A DNA stretch of 64,000 nucleotides from Rhopalosiphum padi (taxonomy: Eukaryota > Arthropoda > Insecta > Hemiptera > Aphididae), in the NCBI RefSeq assembly GCF_020882245.1, contig NC_083597.1:35690652-35754651 (forward strand). Reading direction: 5' to 3'. Position 1 is the first letter of the stretch, and each line of letters opens with the position of its first letter. Positions 38,159 to 51,883 of the stretch are shown piece after piece. The position numbers and the translations under genes were made by a program. The notes below the pieces were generated by a model. The model was not told the DNA's origin. It ran no database searches and saw nothing but the letters and a program-made list of their open reading frames with translations.

Positions 38159-41100
38159 AAGCTGCAACATAGCGGCTTGCACCGCGATTCGTCGTCGCGA
38201 TACCACTCGCGATTATATTATTATTATAATACTGATGTGTGCTTCTCGCGTACACAACGATTATTCTTCTCTTTATTATCATTTATTTATATTATTTTAT
38301 ATATAATAATATATTATTGTCATTTTATTTATTATCGTCGTCCGCGTATATATTTCTGTGTGGCGAACACCGGCCAACACAAATCGCATAATATATTATC
38401 TTGTACCAACACAGTATATATATATATATATACACATAAAACGAGTATTTTTTGTTGTATCGTGCTGTACCTGAAATTATCTAGCTGCACGCGGGCGGTG
38501 TATTTTAAACGTCAGGACTTTAACTGCCGCCGTTGCGCAGTAATAATACGATTTGAACGGTTGCGACTTGCTCACGCTATAACGCATATTATATATTATT
38601 ATTATAAGATATACACGTAGAGAGTTGTAACCTGAATTATACGCTATACGATCGAAAATAAAGGTAAAACATAAATTTAGTAATAATAAAAATTACCCGT
38701 TCGAAATTACATAATATTGAGAAAAAATCATTGCAGCGAGATGATGACTGTCAATTAACTGATGTTCTATAGGTTTATAACGATCATAATTTTATTCGTG
38801 TATCTATACTCGTATAATATCATTATTTTCATTATTGATACTGAAAAATTCGACGAGCATATTATGTGTTTTAACTCGTTTTTAATTTATACATTATAAT
38901 ACACGGCGTCCCTAAAATAAAATTCTTCAATGATCCTTATATTATTATATTATATATATATGACACAATAGATCCTTGTATAAACTTACATATTCGTCAT
39001 CGTCATAGAGATTTGCCCAACAGTGCTAGCGCCCGTCACTACTTACATACATATTATTATAGTGATTTAGCAGCTGCTGCCGCCGAATGATACCGATAAC
39101 GATACTAATAAGTAATAATATATATATAATGCATATTATAATAAATGGTCAACGCGGGCGTCGTCCGTATATTATTATTACGAACGCTTACACGGATTAT
39201 AGCCGTACACACATATATTACCATACATATATATATATATTATTATTATTATTATATAATACGCAGTACGGACGACGGTTAAGCAAAACGGAACTATCGC
39301 AACGCTGCCGGTGATGTAGAGTGTAGCCAGTGATTTGTTGCTCTTGGTCGCACGTTTCGCGTCCGATTAATCATAATATTTTACTTGGCGCGTATTACGC
39401 GCGTCTCGAGAGATTTTATAATGATTTTTTACGCTCCTCGACATACGCACCACGTTTATACCACTCGTACAGTCGTACACATTTATAATATATTGTATGC
39501 ATTTATACATTATCATAACGTCGAAATAATTCTGTGCCACGCGTACACATATATTATTATTATTATTATTAGTATATCATACTCGTACACGTGTACCCAT
39601 TGCACCTATATACATAATATTATATGTATACCAGTGAGAAATTAATCTCATGATGTGCACATCGCGTCGTGCAGTTTTTTTACATGCAGAATGTCCGGAG
39701 AGACATGATACGGTATAATCTAACAGTTTTATAGTTTTGTAATATATATTGCTGTATAAATATTTATGGGTAACTAGTATATAAAATTTCTGTCGTCTTT
39801 AAACGATTATGCGTTCAGATGAAGTATAGTCGTTGCAGGGAGAATGCGCTCTCTGCAGCTCCAGAGCATTTGAGTTTCAGCGAAATATACCCATTGAATT
39901 ACGGTATGTAAAATTGTGATGAAATTACCACAACACGACGTACGGAAGTATTATGAGCATAATTAACTGTCTTAGATCAAAATCGTACTGTTTCCTTTTC
40001 AGCCAAACCAAAAAGTTTAATATTTACTCTACACTATACCTGCGTATAGAACAGTATCAAACATTTAAATAAATATGTGCATGTTAGACATTGTAGTTCC
40101 TGCAGAGACTCAGAGTCATAGGTACTGATAAAATAATTATACATGAAAATCATATTATATGTAGTATAAATTCTATTTTAAATAGAATAACATATTTTTT
40201 ATTATTAAAATAATTTGTATATATATATTCTTTAACGCAAGATAAGCTAATACATATACATAAAAAAGAACTTGAACAACAGCGATATACGTGAGGAGAA
40301 AGGCCATCTACTGATAGAACCTGACGTCAGTTATAATAACATAAATTAAATACTCAAAAGTTTGGTGCGGGAAAAAAACAGAGAGTGTGAAACGAGTCTT
40401 ACCTAGTATTGTTTTATTTTGTGTGGCAAATTTCGGCTGCGGGGTTGGGATTATGGTTTATTTCTCTCCAATCGAGTTTTAGAATTATTGCAATGCACCG
40501 GCGCCGTCAAATCTTGGACACGTCAGTGATGTCAGTTCTTGTTCAGCATAATATAGTATTTCTTGTCACGGAATTGCTTAGGACAGAATTTTGAAATTTA
40601 TAGTCTTTGACAAATTCATAATGATCAAATAATGATAGTAGCTTGTGTTTTTCCCTAATCTATACGATCAACTATACATTATAAATATATATATATATTG
40701 TAGCTGCGACGCGTTACGACTATTTCGTTTTAAAATGTATTTGAATATATAAATTATTACGTTTTGGCAGAATGGAGAGAAACTACGTATGTTTATCAGA
40801 TCACATATAGCAAATGTTTACGTATAATATCGTATTATACGAACATAATATTATTATATTATTATATACTGTTGGTAAGAGATCTTCACAAAAACGTTGT
40901 GTAAATATTCTCGCGGACGATGATTTATTACATGACCGCAAGTATTGAATATAATTTTGACGACGGTGCGCGTACACTTGGCATAATATAATATTATAAT
41001 ATTATCTTGCAGCCCGCGACCCGTTTATGGGCACGCGAGGCGAACAAATTGAAATAAAATATCTACCGAATATAATCGATTTATATCGAGTCGCGCCTAG

Positions 41101-41422
41101 CCCCGGGTGCTCGACGTATACATTTATACATATTTTATAGTATACATTATGACATATCGTATACGCGTGTCCATGCGCTTATAAATATTGTTATAATATT
41201 ATACGAAACTCCTTCCCCGCACTTCGGTTTTCGACGATGATATAATGACGATAATAATCCGAAACGGTCAGACTCGCGTCCAAGATTCGAAAACAAAAAA
41301 AAAACGTTCAAACATTCATCATAATATTATAATGATGATAATAATATAATATTATTGTACTTTGCACATGCAATATCGTAATATATATTACGTTCGTGAG
41401 CTCGACTGCTCGAGTATGTGTT

Positions 41423-41446
41423 TGTGTGTGTGTGTGTGTGTGTGTG
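41423..41446. repeat. (GT)n microsatellite
   Basis: About 12 GT units. A second run, (TG)n, lies at 41709-41732 and a third, (GT)n, at 55730-55753. Confidence 0.9.
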
Positions 41447-42334
41447 CGAGAGACATGAAAACAACTGTTTGCAACGATCCGAGCACATCTCGTCCTTGTC
41501 AGATCCTTGTACATACAAAAACGCATTGGTATATGTTCGTGTAGGTATACGCCGTGTGTACGACATCACACGCTAATGCACACACGTAACTACACGCGCA
41601 GAGATGATCTCCGGCGATATACAGCTGAGCGCATCTGACACGACAAATTACATGGGCATAATGTCAACGTTCAAGGAAACAAATCAAACGCGCGCGCATA
41701 TATATATGCGTGTGTGTGTGTGTGTGTGTGTGAGTCTGTTTAAGTATGTTATACCTGTTATATACATACATACTTCTATAAAACATAATCATATACATCT
41801 TGCGTGGTTTAGATAGGTACGCGGTTGTGCGCGTGAGAACTACGCCTAAATCGCAAATAAATAATAATTAAAAACATTGTTTAAAAATCGTTAATATAGT
41901 GTTTCGTGTTTTAATTTTATAGTTTCTATTATTATTAGTGGACTGCGAATTGGGACGGTGTGTGGAAAAAAAATACAATATATAATATATTACATAAAAT
42001 ACACAAAAACGAGCCTACACAAATTTCAGCCGCGGCGACAGTAAAATAAAAAAAAACTTTTTATGGACCTTATTATATTATTGTATACGTCCATCGCCGT
42101 GAGTTTGCTGGACGCAAACCTACGCATGACTCTGTACAATATACTATATATTATTATAAATTATAATTATACGTCAGTTGAAAATCACATTAATTTTGGT
42201 CATCGTCATTGATCGTTGTTGATGCGCAATAAATATGACTCGATTGAAAATTTTAAATTATCAATTATCATATCCCATGTATATATATATATATATTAAA
42301 AACCTATTATTATAAGTATATAAAGTTAAACAAC

Positions 42335-42612
42335 TCAAAAACTATTCGTTTGGATTTCAATTACGTACATAAAATACGAGTACACAAACGTTTTAAAAAA
42401 CATTATCATCATTACAACTCACAGCTAGTAAAACGATATTGATCTAATTTTGTAAAAAGAAGTTTCTTTCACTACAGCATATTAAAACGTTTAAGTATTT
42501 TAAAATATAGCGATTTAGTACGTATACTGCATATTATTCCAAAAATTAGAATTTTAATAAATTTATTGTTAAAGGATAAAATGGAGTTGAGCATGTTTGG
42601 TGAATCATTCTA
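42335..42612. mobile_element. Truncated copy of the TGAATCAT MITE family
   Basis: The right end GGTGAATCATTCTATA matches the right end of the full element at 53922-54747 (GGTGAATCATCCTGTA) with two differences. The preceding 60 bases also align, for example TTCCAAAAATTAGAATT against TCCCAAAACTCAGAATT and AAAATGG in both. The left terminus is missing, so the start is an estimate. Confidence 0.55.
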
Positions 42613-43039
42613 TACGTATAATAATATTATATATAAATAGACAATAAGGTGCGGCAGTGTTATTATTATTATTATTATAGTATATAACTATATAAGTAAA
42701 GAAATAATAAGACGCTAATATAACAAACAAAAAATAATAACCGGACACCCACTCGAGATGCTATGGTGTGCAATAATAATGTTATTATTATAATATTATT
42801 ATGTAGAAAATATCGCCGTACGCGTATTCCATAACTTAACAAGCGAGGCGAACGATGATAATTTATATTTTATTTATAATTGTTTTTTATCTGTCGCTCG
42901 CGAAACATTATAGGTGGCATTCGCTGTACATATAATATAATATATATTATAATACGCAACTATTGGTTACTGCGTATAATGTATACACATGATGCAGTTA
43001 TTGGCCCTGACCGGAAATAATATAGACGCGGCGAAAATG

Positions 43040-43320
43040 ATTTGAGAACATTACTTTGCGATCGTGTCTTTCGCCAAAATATATCCCATTCGTGCGATTC
43101 GCGCCGCGATATATTTCGTATACCGTTTTAGGAACTCGAACTCGTTCAATTTATTTATGTCAAACTATAACTATATAGTAAGTTGCAGTACTCGCGTTGT
43201 AATAGGGTATAGCTTTAAGTCGAGAATAACCGCCAGATCGCCGGCGCACACGAAGTCCTCGTGCATAACCGACGTGCAGCACGTCTCCGAGTCTCGTGGA
43301 CTCGCGGTTTTATATTATTA
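43040..43320. promoter_or_regulatory. GC-elevated island, candidate regulatory element
   Basis: The stretch is richer in CpG than its flanks, with GCGATTCGCGCCGCGATATA and CGCCAGATCGCCGGCGCACA. The 86-codon ORF across it has no recognisable domain and no splice or poly(A) context, so I do not call a gene. Confidence 0.25.
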
Positions 43321-43570
43321 TTAAACGCGTACAGAATTTGCTTTGTACATGAAAACTTGAACGATACGTCGTCGTGAAAATACGGGTATTCTATATAATA
43401 TAATGTTTATCGTACGCGCGTGCGGGGACGGAGAAAACATAATAATATATCGAACTGCAGTTTGGCTCGATGTCTGTTTAATTAGCAGACGTATACGTAT
43501 TATATATATATATATAAACTATGTGCATGCATATAAATATACCGCGGATGCATCTTTTTAACGAACCTCG

Positions 43571-43571
<1 letters not shown>

Positions 43572-43616
<45 letters not shown>

Positions 43617-43618
43617 AT
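43572..43618. repeat. (AT)n(GT)n compound microsatellite
   Basis: About 17 AT units run directly into about six GT units. The IYIYIY-rich minus-strand ORF here is an artefact. Confidence 0.95.
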
Positions 43619-44804
43619 GTGTGCGTGTAATATGTATGTACTGCGTTATTATTATTGTGTTGTGTATATATAATAAGTGCACACGATGTACCTACACACA
43701 ATAATGTTTTGTTTATTTTTTCTAATTAAACCGTATATACAATACGTAGTACCTGGATAGTGTTATTATTATTATTATTATATTTATATATATATATATA
43801 TTGCGACCGTTGAATTCCTATCCCACGCTATCCGTTTTCGAAATGTGTCTTAATAATAATAATACTTTCGACCATTGCGGTTATGCTGCTCCTGCTGCAG
43901 TCTACATGCAGTCTTTCAGTACGACACGGAACGCGTGTACAGTTTCTACGCTCATCTCGTTCCGTATTATTTATAAATACGTATTAATAATAATAACATG
44001 CTGTATGTATACACACGTGCACAATATGTATATGCGACGTCACGCGTAAACGCACGCACGAAACTAGTTCAATTAATTTTTTCCATATCATGATAACAAA
44101 TAATATTATGTACCCGCGGATGTATGTGATTTTATAATAATACGGCCTATTGCGATTTCTCTGCGAATTTTGCCCACACGACGCGATTCTTCGCGCGCTT
44201 ATGTGTTTTATTTCCATGAACATCTCTATTAAACCGTAAAGTTACACGATATGGGATAGTGTAACGACAATACTTATCACAAAAAGAAATACGGTTAAAT
44301 ACGCAGATAAACACGAAATAATAAATTTTTTTAAATTTAATTAGAAACAAAAGATCATTGCTTTGTATATTAGTATGAAATATTTATTTATTGCGTAATT
44401 TACGGTAATTTTGAAATAATATATACAAAGAGCTTGGACAACAAATATCATCAGTATAGGAAAAACCTACTAGGAGAATTTTTCCAAAAACCACGTTTTC
44501 AAAATGATATAATGTATATTATATCAGTGTATAGCATGATTTAAGATAGTATATATTCTTAAATCGTGGTGTATAGTGATATTACCATAGTCGTATCATT
44601 ATTCATATCAGTCGCAGATATCTTTCAAAAATCTCTGGCGACTCTGAACTTTTTTAGACTCTGATAAAGTTATAAATATTTTAATATATTATTAGTTTAC
44701 ATAGCTTGTTATTGTATAATAGGTAATTCATATATGTGCGTTTTTCTGACATGAAATCAATTTGACGTATAATACAGACACTATAGAATCATTGACATAA
44801 ATGG

Positions 44805-45170
44805 GGAAGCTTGAGATGGGTAAGTCCTTCAAAAGTTATGCAAACCCTTCTCCCCTTAGAAAAAGTAAGAACATTTGTAATATTAATTTACTTTATAAAA
44901 TATAATGCGATATTTTTAAATGCTGTAAGAACAACTTTGGAAAGATATTGTAACACATTTTCAAACCTTAGGTATTTAAATAGAAAATTTTATGAAATTT
45001 TAAGTGCCCACAAAATAATTTGTGAATTTTTCAGCTCTTGAACACCTAAATTAAACAAATTAATTTTGTAGCATTATTTAAAATGAAATCTTAAGAATGA
45101 CTGTACGAGCGAAGCGATTAAAATTGTTTTGTTGTAATTGAAGTAATTAGCCCTCTCCATCTCAATAGTA
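44805..45170. mobile_element. Possible MITE or repeat unit
   Basis: TTGAGATGG (44811-44819) pairs with CCATCTCAA (45158-45166), and both ends are flanked by short G/C runs. The inside holds ACGAGCGAAGCGATT, a repeat-like phrase. The 76-codon ORF within has no recognised domain. Assignment is tentative. Confidence 0.3.
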
Positions 45171-45334
45171 TCCAAATTTTGACTATGGCTACAATCACCA
45201 TTGTTCGAAAATTAGGACTATTGGAATGTTCAATAATATATAATATATAAGTAAATATGCTCACCACAGTTCACACAATCACGTAGGTATACGTCGTATT
45301 GTGTCCACTCATAAAAAGCGACTCGAGAACGTCA

Positions 45335-45358
45335 CAACAACAACAACAACAACAACAA
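45335..45358. repeat. (CAA)8 microsatellite
   Basis: Eight CAA units just upstream of a GC-rich block at 45400-45550 that shows no convincing gene. A 49-codon ATG ORF there ends in AT-rich DNA. Confidence 0.9.
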
Positions 45359-47214
45359 TCATAATCATAATAATTTTGTAATGACGTAGTACAGCATAAT
45401 ACGTATACGAATGCGCGTCTGCGGCGCTCGGTATTCGCGACGGGGACGACTTTGTTTCTCGCACGATGGTCGCGCGCACGCCGGCTCAGTGGCTCACGTC
45501 TTAATAATAATATCCACCCCGCGGGTGTCGATTCCGCACTCGGCTACCAATATAGTATAATAATAATATGCGCGTATTAATGTATAATAATATGTACACG
45601 ACGTTTATTATTACGGCGGTGATCGTAAACCAAATACCTTATCCCCGGCGTCGTGATATCATATTAGTATATATATATATAATATTATAATTTATACGTA
45701 CACGTTTTGTGCGCGCGCATTATGTACAGTGGACACGATATCATATTATTATTGTATTATTATCATATGATATATACGCGATAATATAATGATATAAAAT
45801 ATATAATAATATAAGACATATTAATATGCGAGGAGTTATGATATCATATATGCTGTAGTCGTAGTGTACTTGGCTATTAATTTATGTCGTTTATTGTGTT
45901 ATAAATGCGTACGTACGTATATAATATATAATAATATTATGTATAATATATTTACTCCGGTAGCCAGCGGCCGAAGTATCGTGACTGCGGAGACCAATAC
46001 ACTCGGTTAATTATTAAGTGATTACCTAAACACCGATAAACGAAGATGAGATACTAATATATACATATATATAATATAATATATGTAATAAGCTGCACGT
46101 GTATGATATAAAGTGTCGCGTTCATAATATATAATATCTATATATTATTTCGCTCCAGGTTTTCGTTTATTAGAATGAGCGTTTATTTTATGAATAGAAT
46201 TTTTTTTTGTCGAGGAATTTTAAATTATTTCCTTAAAATGTGTTTTTCGTGTATTTGTGATCTGGAATTCGATCTGGTATCTAAATATCTATTATATAAT
46301 ACATCGATTTATTTTCTGCTCTATTTTGACGAGTTTTGACTTGCAAGATACACTTACATTCCGTTAGCCTATTATATGTGTTTCTTCATATACATATAAT
46401 TATATAATTCAGTGCAGTCACCGCCTAGAGCTGTAGGCGGAGCACGCATTTTCAGTCTTAATTAGGCGATTCAATAAACGTTTATTATTATTAATATTAT
46501 AGCACGTTGTATTACTTGTATTGCGTCCTTGTTTATATTATTGACGCAAATATATAAGAATTATACGCATTAATTAAATTTTATAAAACGACCCCGTTTA
46601 AAAGCACCTATATATTATATTATATATTTTATCGTAATATAACGCCACGTATATATAGATGCCAGTTACCAACAAATATAGTATAAATGGTACCTAGTTA
46701 TACCAGTGGTAGTAAATGGTATGTACCTATGTTAACGAGTACAGTGGCATTATATGATTATTTATCTATAAGAGGAAATATTAAAGTTATATAACCTAAC
46801 CTCTATATTTTTATTTATTATAAAATAAATATTGATATTATTAATATTTTACAATATCAGTTAATATTAATGTAATAAATAATTTAAAATACAAAATACC
46901 CTACGCACATATACAAAAATACAATATAATATTATATATACTCAAATTTCGTATTATACACAAATATGTATACAACATGCATTTAGTTACCTACGTTTAT
47001 GTTAACTTCTAGAGTAATTCAGTAAAATCTACTTATTGCTAAATTATCACAGTAGGTAAATTAAAATTAAAATTGTATTTATTAAATAATGATAAAATTA
47101 AATATAAAATTATTTTTACACCTTAAAAAAAAAAATATCCGCCTACCTTGAATCGTTTGGTGCAATTGCCCCCGAAAAATGTGTTCGTGACACTATAAAC
47201 GTATGTATGTGGTA

Positions 47215-47400
47215 GTCACGCCGCCAATGGGCGGTCGCGTGTGCGCGTCGACACGATAAACGGGGAGGCGAGCACGCGATACGACCCGCCGCAAGATTAT
47301 ATATATATATGCAGTTTATACGCTACCGAATGCACTTGGTCAAGTGCAGTAGTTGCGTGTGCGTTCGTCCGGCGTATCGCGTTACCGGGTTTGGTATAAT
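47215..47400 (+). promoter_or_regulatory. Promoter-like block with CCAAT/GC palindrome and TATA run
   Basis: CCGCCAATGGGCGG (47221-47234) is a near-palindrome containing both a CCAAT-type and a GGGCGG-type core. A TATATATATATAT run follows at 47298-47310. Downstream, an ATG at 47330 opens a short Cys-containing stretch (HLVKCSSCVCVRPAYRVTGF). It ends in G|GTATAA, a possible splice donor near 47393. Together this could be a promoter and first exon of an unidentified + strand gene. Chance in a GC-rich patch is also possible. Confidence 0.3.
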
Positions 47401-47656
47401 AATATTATACATTATAGTTTATACTCTCGAACACTCGTCAAACACACACCGCACATACCTATTATTATTATTGTTCTTGTTGTACATACGAACGCACCGA
47501 CGACGGTCTTGTGTGTGTGTGTTATAATGGACTTGCGAGAAAAAAGTATATTTATTATATACCTATATGTAAACGACCAAGTGTTTTCTGCCGCGAGACC
47601 ACGCGCAAAGGTTTATGCCGAATCATTCACTTGTTTATAACACGATAAATATTACG

Positions 47657-47691
<35 letters not shown>

Positions 47692-50600
47692 TGTACTATG
47701 GTAGTTTAACTCTCCGGTAAATGTTTGTGCCGACGAAGATGATCCTATAGTCTTCGTGCGACACTTAGTTTGGTTAGGTGCAAGTCGAATATTATATTTA
47801 TATACTCAGCTGGTGTGTGGTCGAAAATAACAAATGGATATATTATATATGTGTATAATATGTTACAGTGTTTATTTTTCTCGTCGGGTGGTATTTAAAC
47901 GATTTTTTGATTTTTACTCCCTCCTCTTCAAACAACTCTTACAATCGGTTTTAACAGGAATATTGTTATAACAATATATCTACAGACGATATAGTAAATC
48001 GTTTCGTCAGTCTGAAATCTTAAATCAGGGATGTGACCTGGTATTTTTACATGCGAAATTCTCTAGCTGTTTGTATAATATAATATGAATCTACAATATT
48101 TATCCAGAAAGTAAGGTCTCCAAATTAAATAATAAAAAAAAAAAATTTAAAAGGCATTTATTTTAAAATAAATACATTTTTTTTTCTATTTATTCGTGAT
48201 AGTCGTTGTATAATTATAATATGAGGGTTTCTGCAATATGGTTGGCTTTTTTTTTTTAGCATCATCGTGATTGAATTCAATCTAATTGTAAATAAACATT
48301 TGTGGTGATCAAGAAATTTAAATGATTTGTCAACTGTTGAACTGTACCATGTGTAGTTTGATAATTACATAATTTATTAAACTAAAACTAGGAAGACCGC
48401 TCTTGTATAATTCAATATTTCAAGTGTATCTCTTCTTTGAGTAGGTCACATGTAAAATATATATGTTAATTTTTTAGACAATGATAAATCATTGCATTCA
48501 AAATATGATTATGAGCGGAGAAGGCCTAATAATGGATTTATATTTAATATTACGTATGAGAAAATATTTGATAAAATTATTGCATATTATATTTTTTGTA
48601 TAATATAGTAATTATAAGAATATTGTATCATATACTATAATACTATTGTTATTAATTTACAAGTCAATGCCACTGATATCTATAAAACTGTGGTAAATAA
48701 CAATGGACTATAGAATGGTAATAGTTTAAAATGAATCGTAATATTGGAAGAACATTTTTAAATTTAATAGAAAATAATAACTTAAGTAACGGTGGAATGT
48801 TTTACATCAAAAATCGTATATTTTTATTTATTTTTTATGAATTACAATAAAAATCACTTTAGAACCGGGTATTGACTTTTCAAGTTTTTTATCGAGTATA
48901 AAAATTGCAATTTCAATTTTAAAAAAACAGCCGTATTTGTCAAATGTTTAGGAGTGTTTAAAAAGAACAATAGTAAGAGTATTTTGAAATTCATACCATG
49001 TTAGAAAATGATAATATAAATTTTTGATGAATATTTCAATTACTTATGGACTATGGTCATTTATTTTTAAATGACCTACAACAAAATAACAAAATAGATT
49101 TCGTCAAAAAAATGGTGTCGTACCTACCTATTGTGTAAACAATCTTGTTATTCGTATTGTGTTTCCTTATATTCCTTATTATTAAAGAAATCCCGAGATG
49201 TTTTATTTTTAACCTCATTTCTTCTATGTACTTATAATTGAATATAATATAATATTTGTCTTTGTTAATATTGTACATAATGGCCATCGATATTGTATAT
49301 ACTTCTAAATTTCGATGGAAAAATATTTATCTTTATAGGTAATTTAAACGAAAAAACCAACCTTGAATAAAAAAAAAATGATGAATTAATATTATGTATA
49401 CTACCTACCTACGTTTTATTGCGATAATTTGGCGGGTGATCAAATCGTTTAGCGCTACATTATAATACAATATTATATTTTTTTTCATGTTTTCGTATAA
49501 TAGTTATAACTAATTTTATTATTTATATACATATAATAAAACAGAATTTTTTATAAATATATTAATATTTTACGCGAGTTGATTGAAACTATTCTAGATC
49601 ATTCATCATCGCGATACGTATTTTAGAGATAAGTATCTGAACGGACTATCACAGAGATGCAATATATTTCGGTGCTTTACACGTGCAAATTAACAATAAA
49701 TAATACTCGTTTTTACATCACCTAAATTACAGTAATATTTTAACAATTCATTTCACATTTTTTTATACATACAATTATTATATGCAATGTTATAGATAAC
49801 ATATTATACTCTCTATATATTTTCTGCAAAGTTAAATGATACTCGCGCGGCCAACTATTGTCTTGGGATTCATACTTTATGATCGCACATAGTATTTATA
49901 TAGATATAATATTATATTTATATGTAATATATGGCGAGCTTAATGGTTATTTGATGTTCGAATAATGTTTTTATTTCATTTTATTATTTCACGGATTTTA
50001 AATTTTATATTAAAATAAGAAATGGAAGTATACTTAAATTTAATCGCTTTTTATTAATTCGTAATATTATACTATTCTCACGATTTAAAATATTTAATGT
50101 ACAATACTGTTATGAACGAATTAATGGATATTGCGACACTACATGTAGAATATAGCATTGGTTCTCACAGGTATTTAATATATTTTCATTATTATACATT
50201 TATACTATTGGATATATTTATTATATTTCAGATTTTATCTTCACTATACGTATGTATTTATAAAAATATTTTTTTATATTGTATAGAATTTAATATTTAT
50301 AGATGAATATAATACAAACGTACGTATTACTATTCATGAATTGTGATTATAATGTAGTATTTATCTAGAAAAAAAAACAATTTTTATCAAACAATATTTA
50401 AAAAATTATTATTTTAATTTAGTTTTTATTATGCTTGGGGATTAGGAAAATATTTATCGATTATTGAACGCATTAAATTCATTATAAACTCATATCTCTA
50501 CATTCATTTTTTGTTTGATGTTCTAGAGTTTAATAGACTATAAAAAAATGATACATAGATATTTTATAATATATTTTAATAATATATATTATTATATAGA

Positions 50601-51340
50601 TTATAGACCATATAGACGGTATGTTTTACGATGATTTGAAAATTTTACATCGATTATATTACATATTAAGTGTGTCAGATATTGATAACAATGACAATTA
50701 AACATTGATATAATTACTATAAACTAATAAAAAAGTTAAAAAATTTTATATATTTTTTTTAACCAGATTATATTTATACAAAATCTATACAAAATGTTTA
50801 ACAAATAATAATGTAGGTAATCATTTAATAGATGATTTCAAAACGTATCATTTAAATAACTAATGGCTGTATAAGTATAATGAACGACGACGTTAACATT
50901 ATTGTAACAAAAATTGAAAACTATAAAGAAATAATAATATTAGGTATTGTTTTATATATTAGGTCATACTATTATAATTGTTTAGTTTAATACATTTTAT
51001 TCTCAAGTCACGACAGGTTTTGGAATTTTAATATATTTTTTATTCACCTAGGACCTATATCTTTTCAAAATAATAAATATTATATATATGTATATATTGT
51101 AATGATGATTTATTGTTGAATTCCATGCAAAACATTTGCATCAGTACAATATAATATTATGAACTCTAGTGAATAAGATAACCGTAAATTACGTTTAGGA
51201 GGGAAAAAACGTTAAGGTTACACACAGTGGATGAACATTATAAATGTTTTTTCAAACGTTTGTACATATTATTATGATGATAAACGGACGAGTTTGTGAA
51301 GGGGAGAATCGGTATTGACAAAAATACGATAATCGGCTTT

Positions 51341-51348
51341 TATATAAA
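51341..51348 (+). promoter_or_regulatory. Candidate TATA box of the 131-residue ORF
   Basis: TATATAAA in GGCTTTTATATAAAAAT would place transcription start at about 51370, leaving a 5' leader of roughly 100 bases. In AT-rich DNA such a match is weak evidence by itself. Here it adds to the ORF and poly(A) signal. Confidence 0.35.
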
Positions 51349-51436
51349 AATATATAATAGCAATAATAATATTATGATTTAATATTATTATTATTATTAT
51401 GTACGTATCGCCGTCTCTGTATTATTACTTTCATTG

Positions 51437-51460
51437 ATGCGCATGAGAACACTCGCGTGA
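51437..51460 (+). CDS. Upstream ORF (MRMRTLA)
   Basis: Two in-frame ATGs and a TGA make a seven-codon ORF ending 15 bases before the ATG at 51476. If the transcript exists, it would be expected to reduce translation of the main ORF. There is no evidence for conservation. Confidence 0.3.
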   Translation: MRMRTLA

Positions 51461-51475
51461 AGACGGACTTCGAGA

Positions 51476-51871
51476 ATGGACGTTTCGTTATTAATCATTC
51501 TGACGTTTTGCCATATTTTTTTGTATAAATATTATGGACCCAAAATACATCGAGGTGAATTGATTTTAAAATTTACGACACTAGAAAATTCAAAAGTGAT
51601 AGTCGATAAAAGCGACTATAAGATCGACGGATCTGTCGATCGAACACAAGGCTATACAAATATTACCTATTATAAAAAAACAGTATACAATGTTTTCTGT
51701 GTGCATGTGGTTGCTTTAAACCAAGTTCTCTGCTCAGACACTATGTATAAAAACATAACACACAGTATATACCTACAGTTTAAGGCTGGTTTATATACAT
51801 CACAAAATATAAATATAGATGCATGGTCCCTGTATCTGCTACGGTCGGTGAACGGTTGGAATTTAAATTAA
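51476..51871 (+). CDS. Hypothetical small secreted or membrane-anchored protein, 131 residues
   Basis: I do not recognise this protein. The ATG has a favourable context (A at -3, G at +4). Residues 5-16 form a hydrophobic core (LLIILTFCHIFL) after a short N-terminus, consistent with a signal peptide or signal anchor. The remainder is mixed polar without other membrane segments. It has two N-glycosylation sequons (NIT at 62-64 and 93-95) and cysteines at 12, 75 and 86, so one disulfide is possible outside the signal. Composition is clearly less AT-rich than the flanks and not low-complexity, unlike nearly every other ORF in this spacer. A TATA-like box lies 135 bases upstream and AATAAA six bases after the stop. 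This gives the layout of a compact single-exon gene, or of a terminal exon. It could instead be a lineage-specific gene or an unrecognised transposon fragment. Confidence 0.5.
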   Translation: MDVSLLIILTFCHIFLYKYYGPKIHRGELILKFTTLENSKVIVDKSDYKIDGSVDRTQGYTNITYYKKTVYNVFCVHVVALNQVLCSDTMYKNITHSIYLQFKAGLYTSQNINIDAWSLYLLRSVNGWNLN

Positions 51872-51877
51872 ATGTTT

Positions 51878-51883
51878 AATAAA
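51878..51883 (+). terminator. Poly(A) signal AATAAA
   Basis: It starts six bases after the TAA of the 131-residue ORF and is followed by GTTGTCTAC and a T8 run, a good GU/U-rich downstream element. Confidence 0.5.

Noticed and set aside
38177..38620. 147-codon + strand ORF
   Set aside because: It does not start at ATG, is dominated by Tyr/Ile from AT repeats, spans a microsatellite and has no domain or splice context.
40978..41110. GC-rich CAGCCCGCGACCC stretch considered as a hAT terminus
   Set aside because: Similarity is limited to a few CG-rich words, with no inverted partner or target duplication.
48105..48130. CCAGAAAGTAAGGTCTCC, resembling a mariner-type terminus
   Set aside because: I found no inverted partner within the following kilobase and no transposase remnant, so one short resemblance is not enough.
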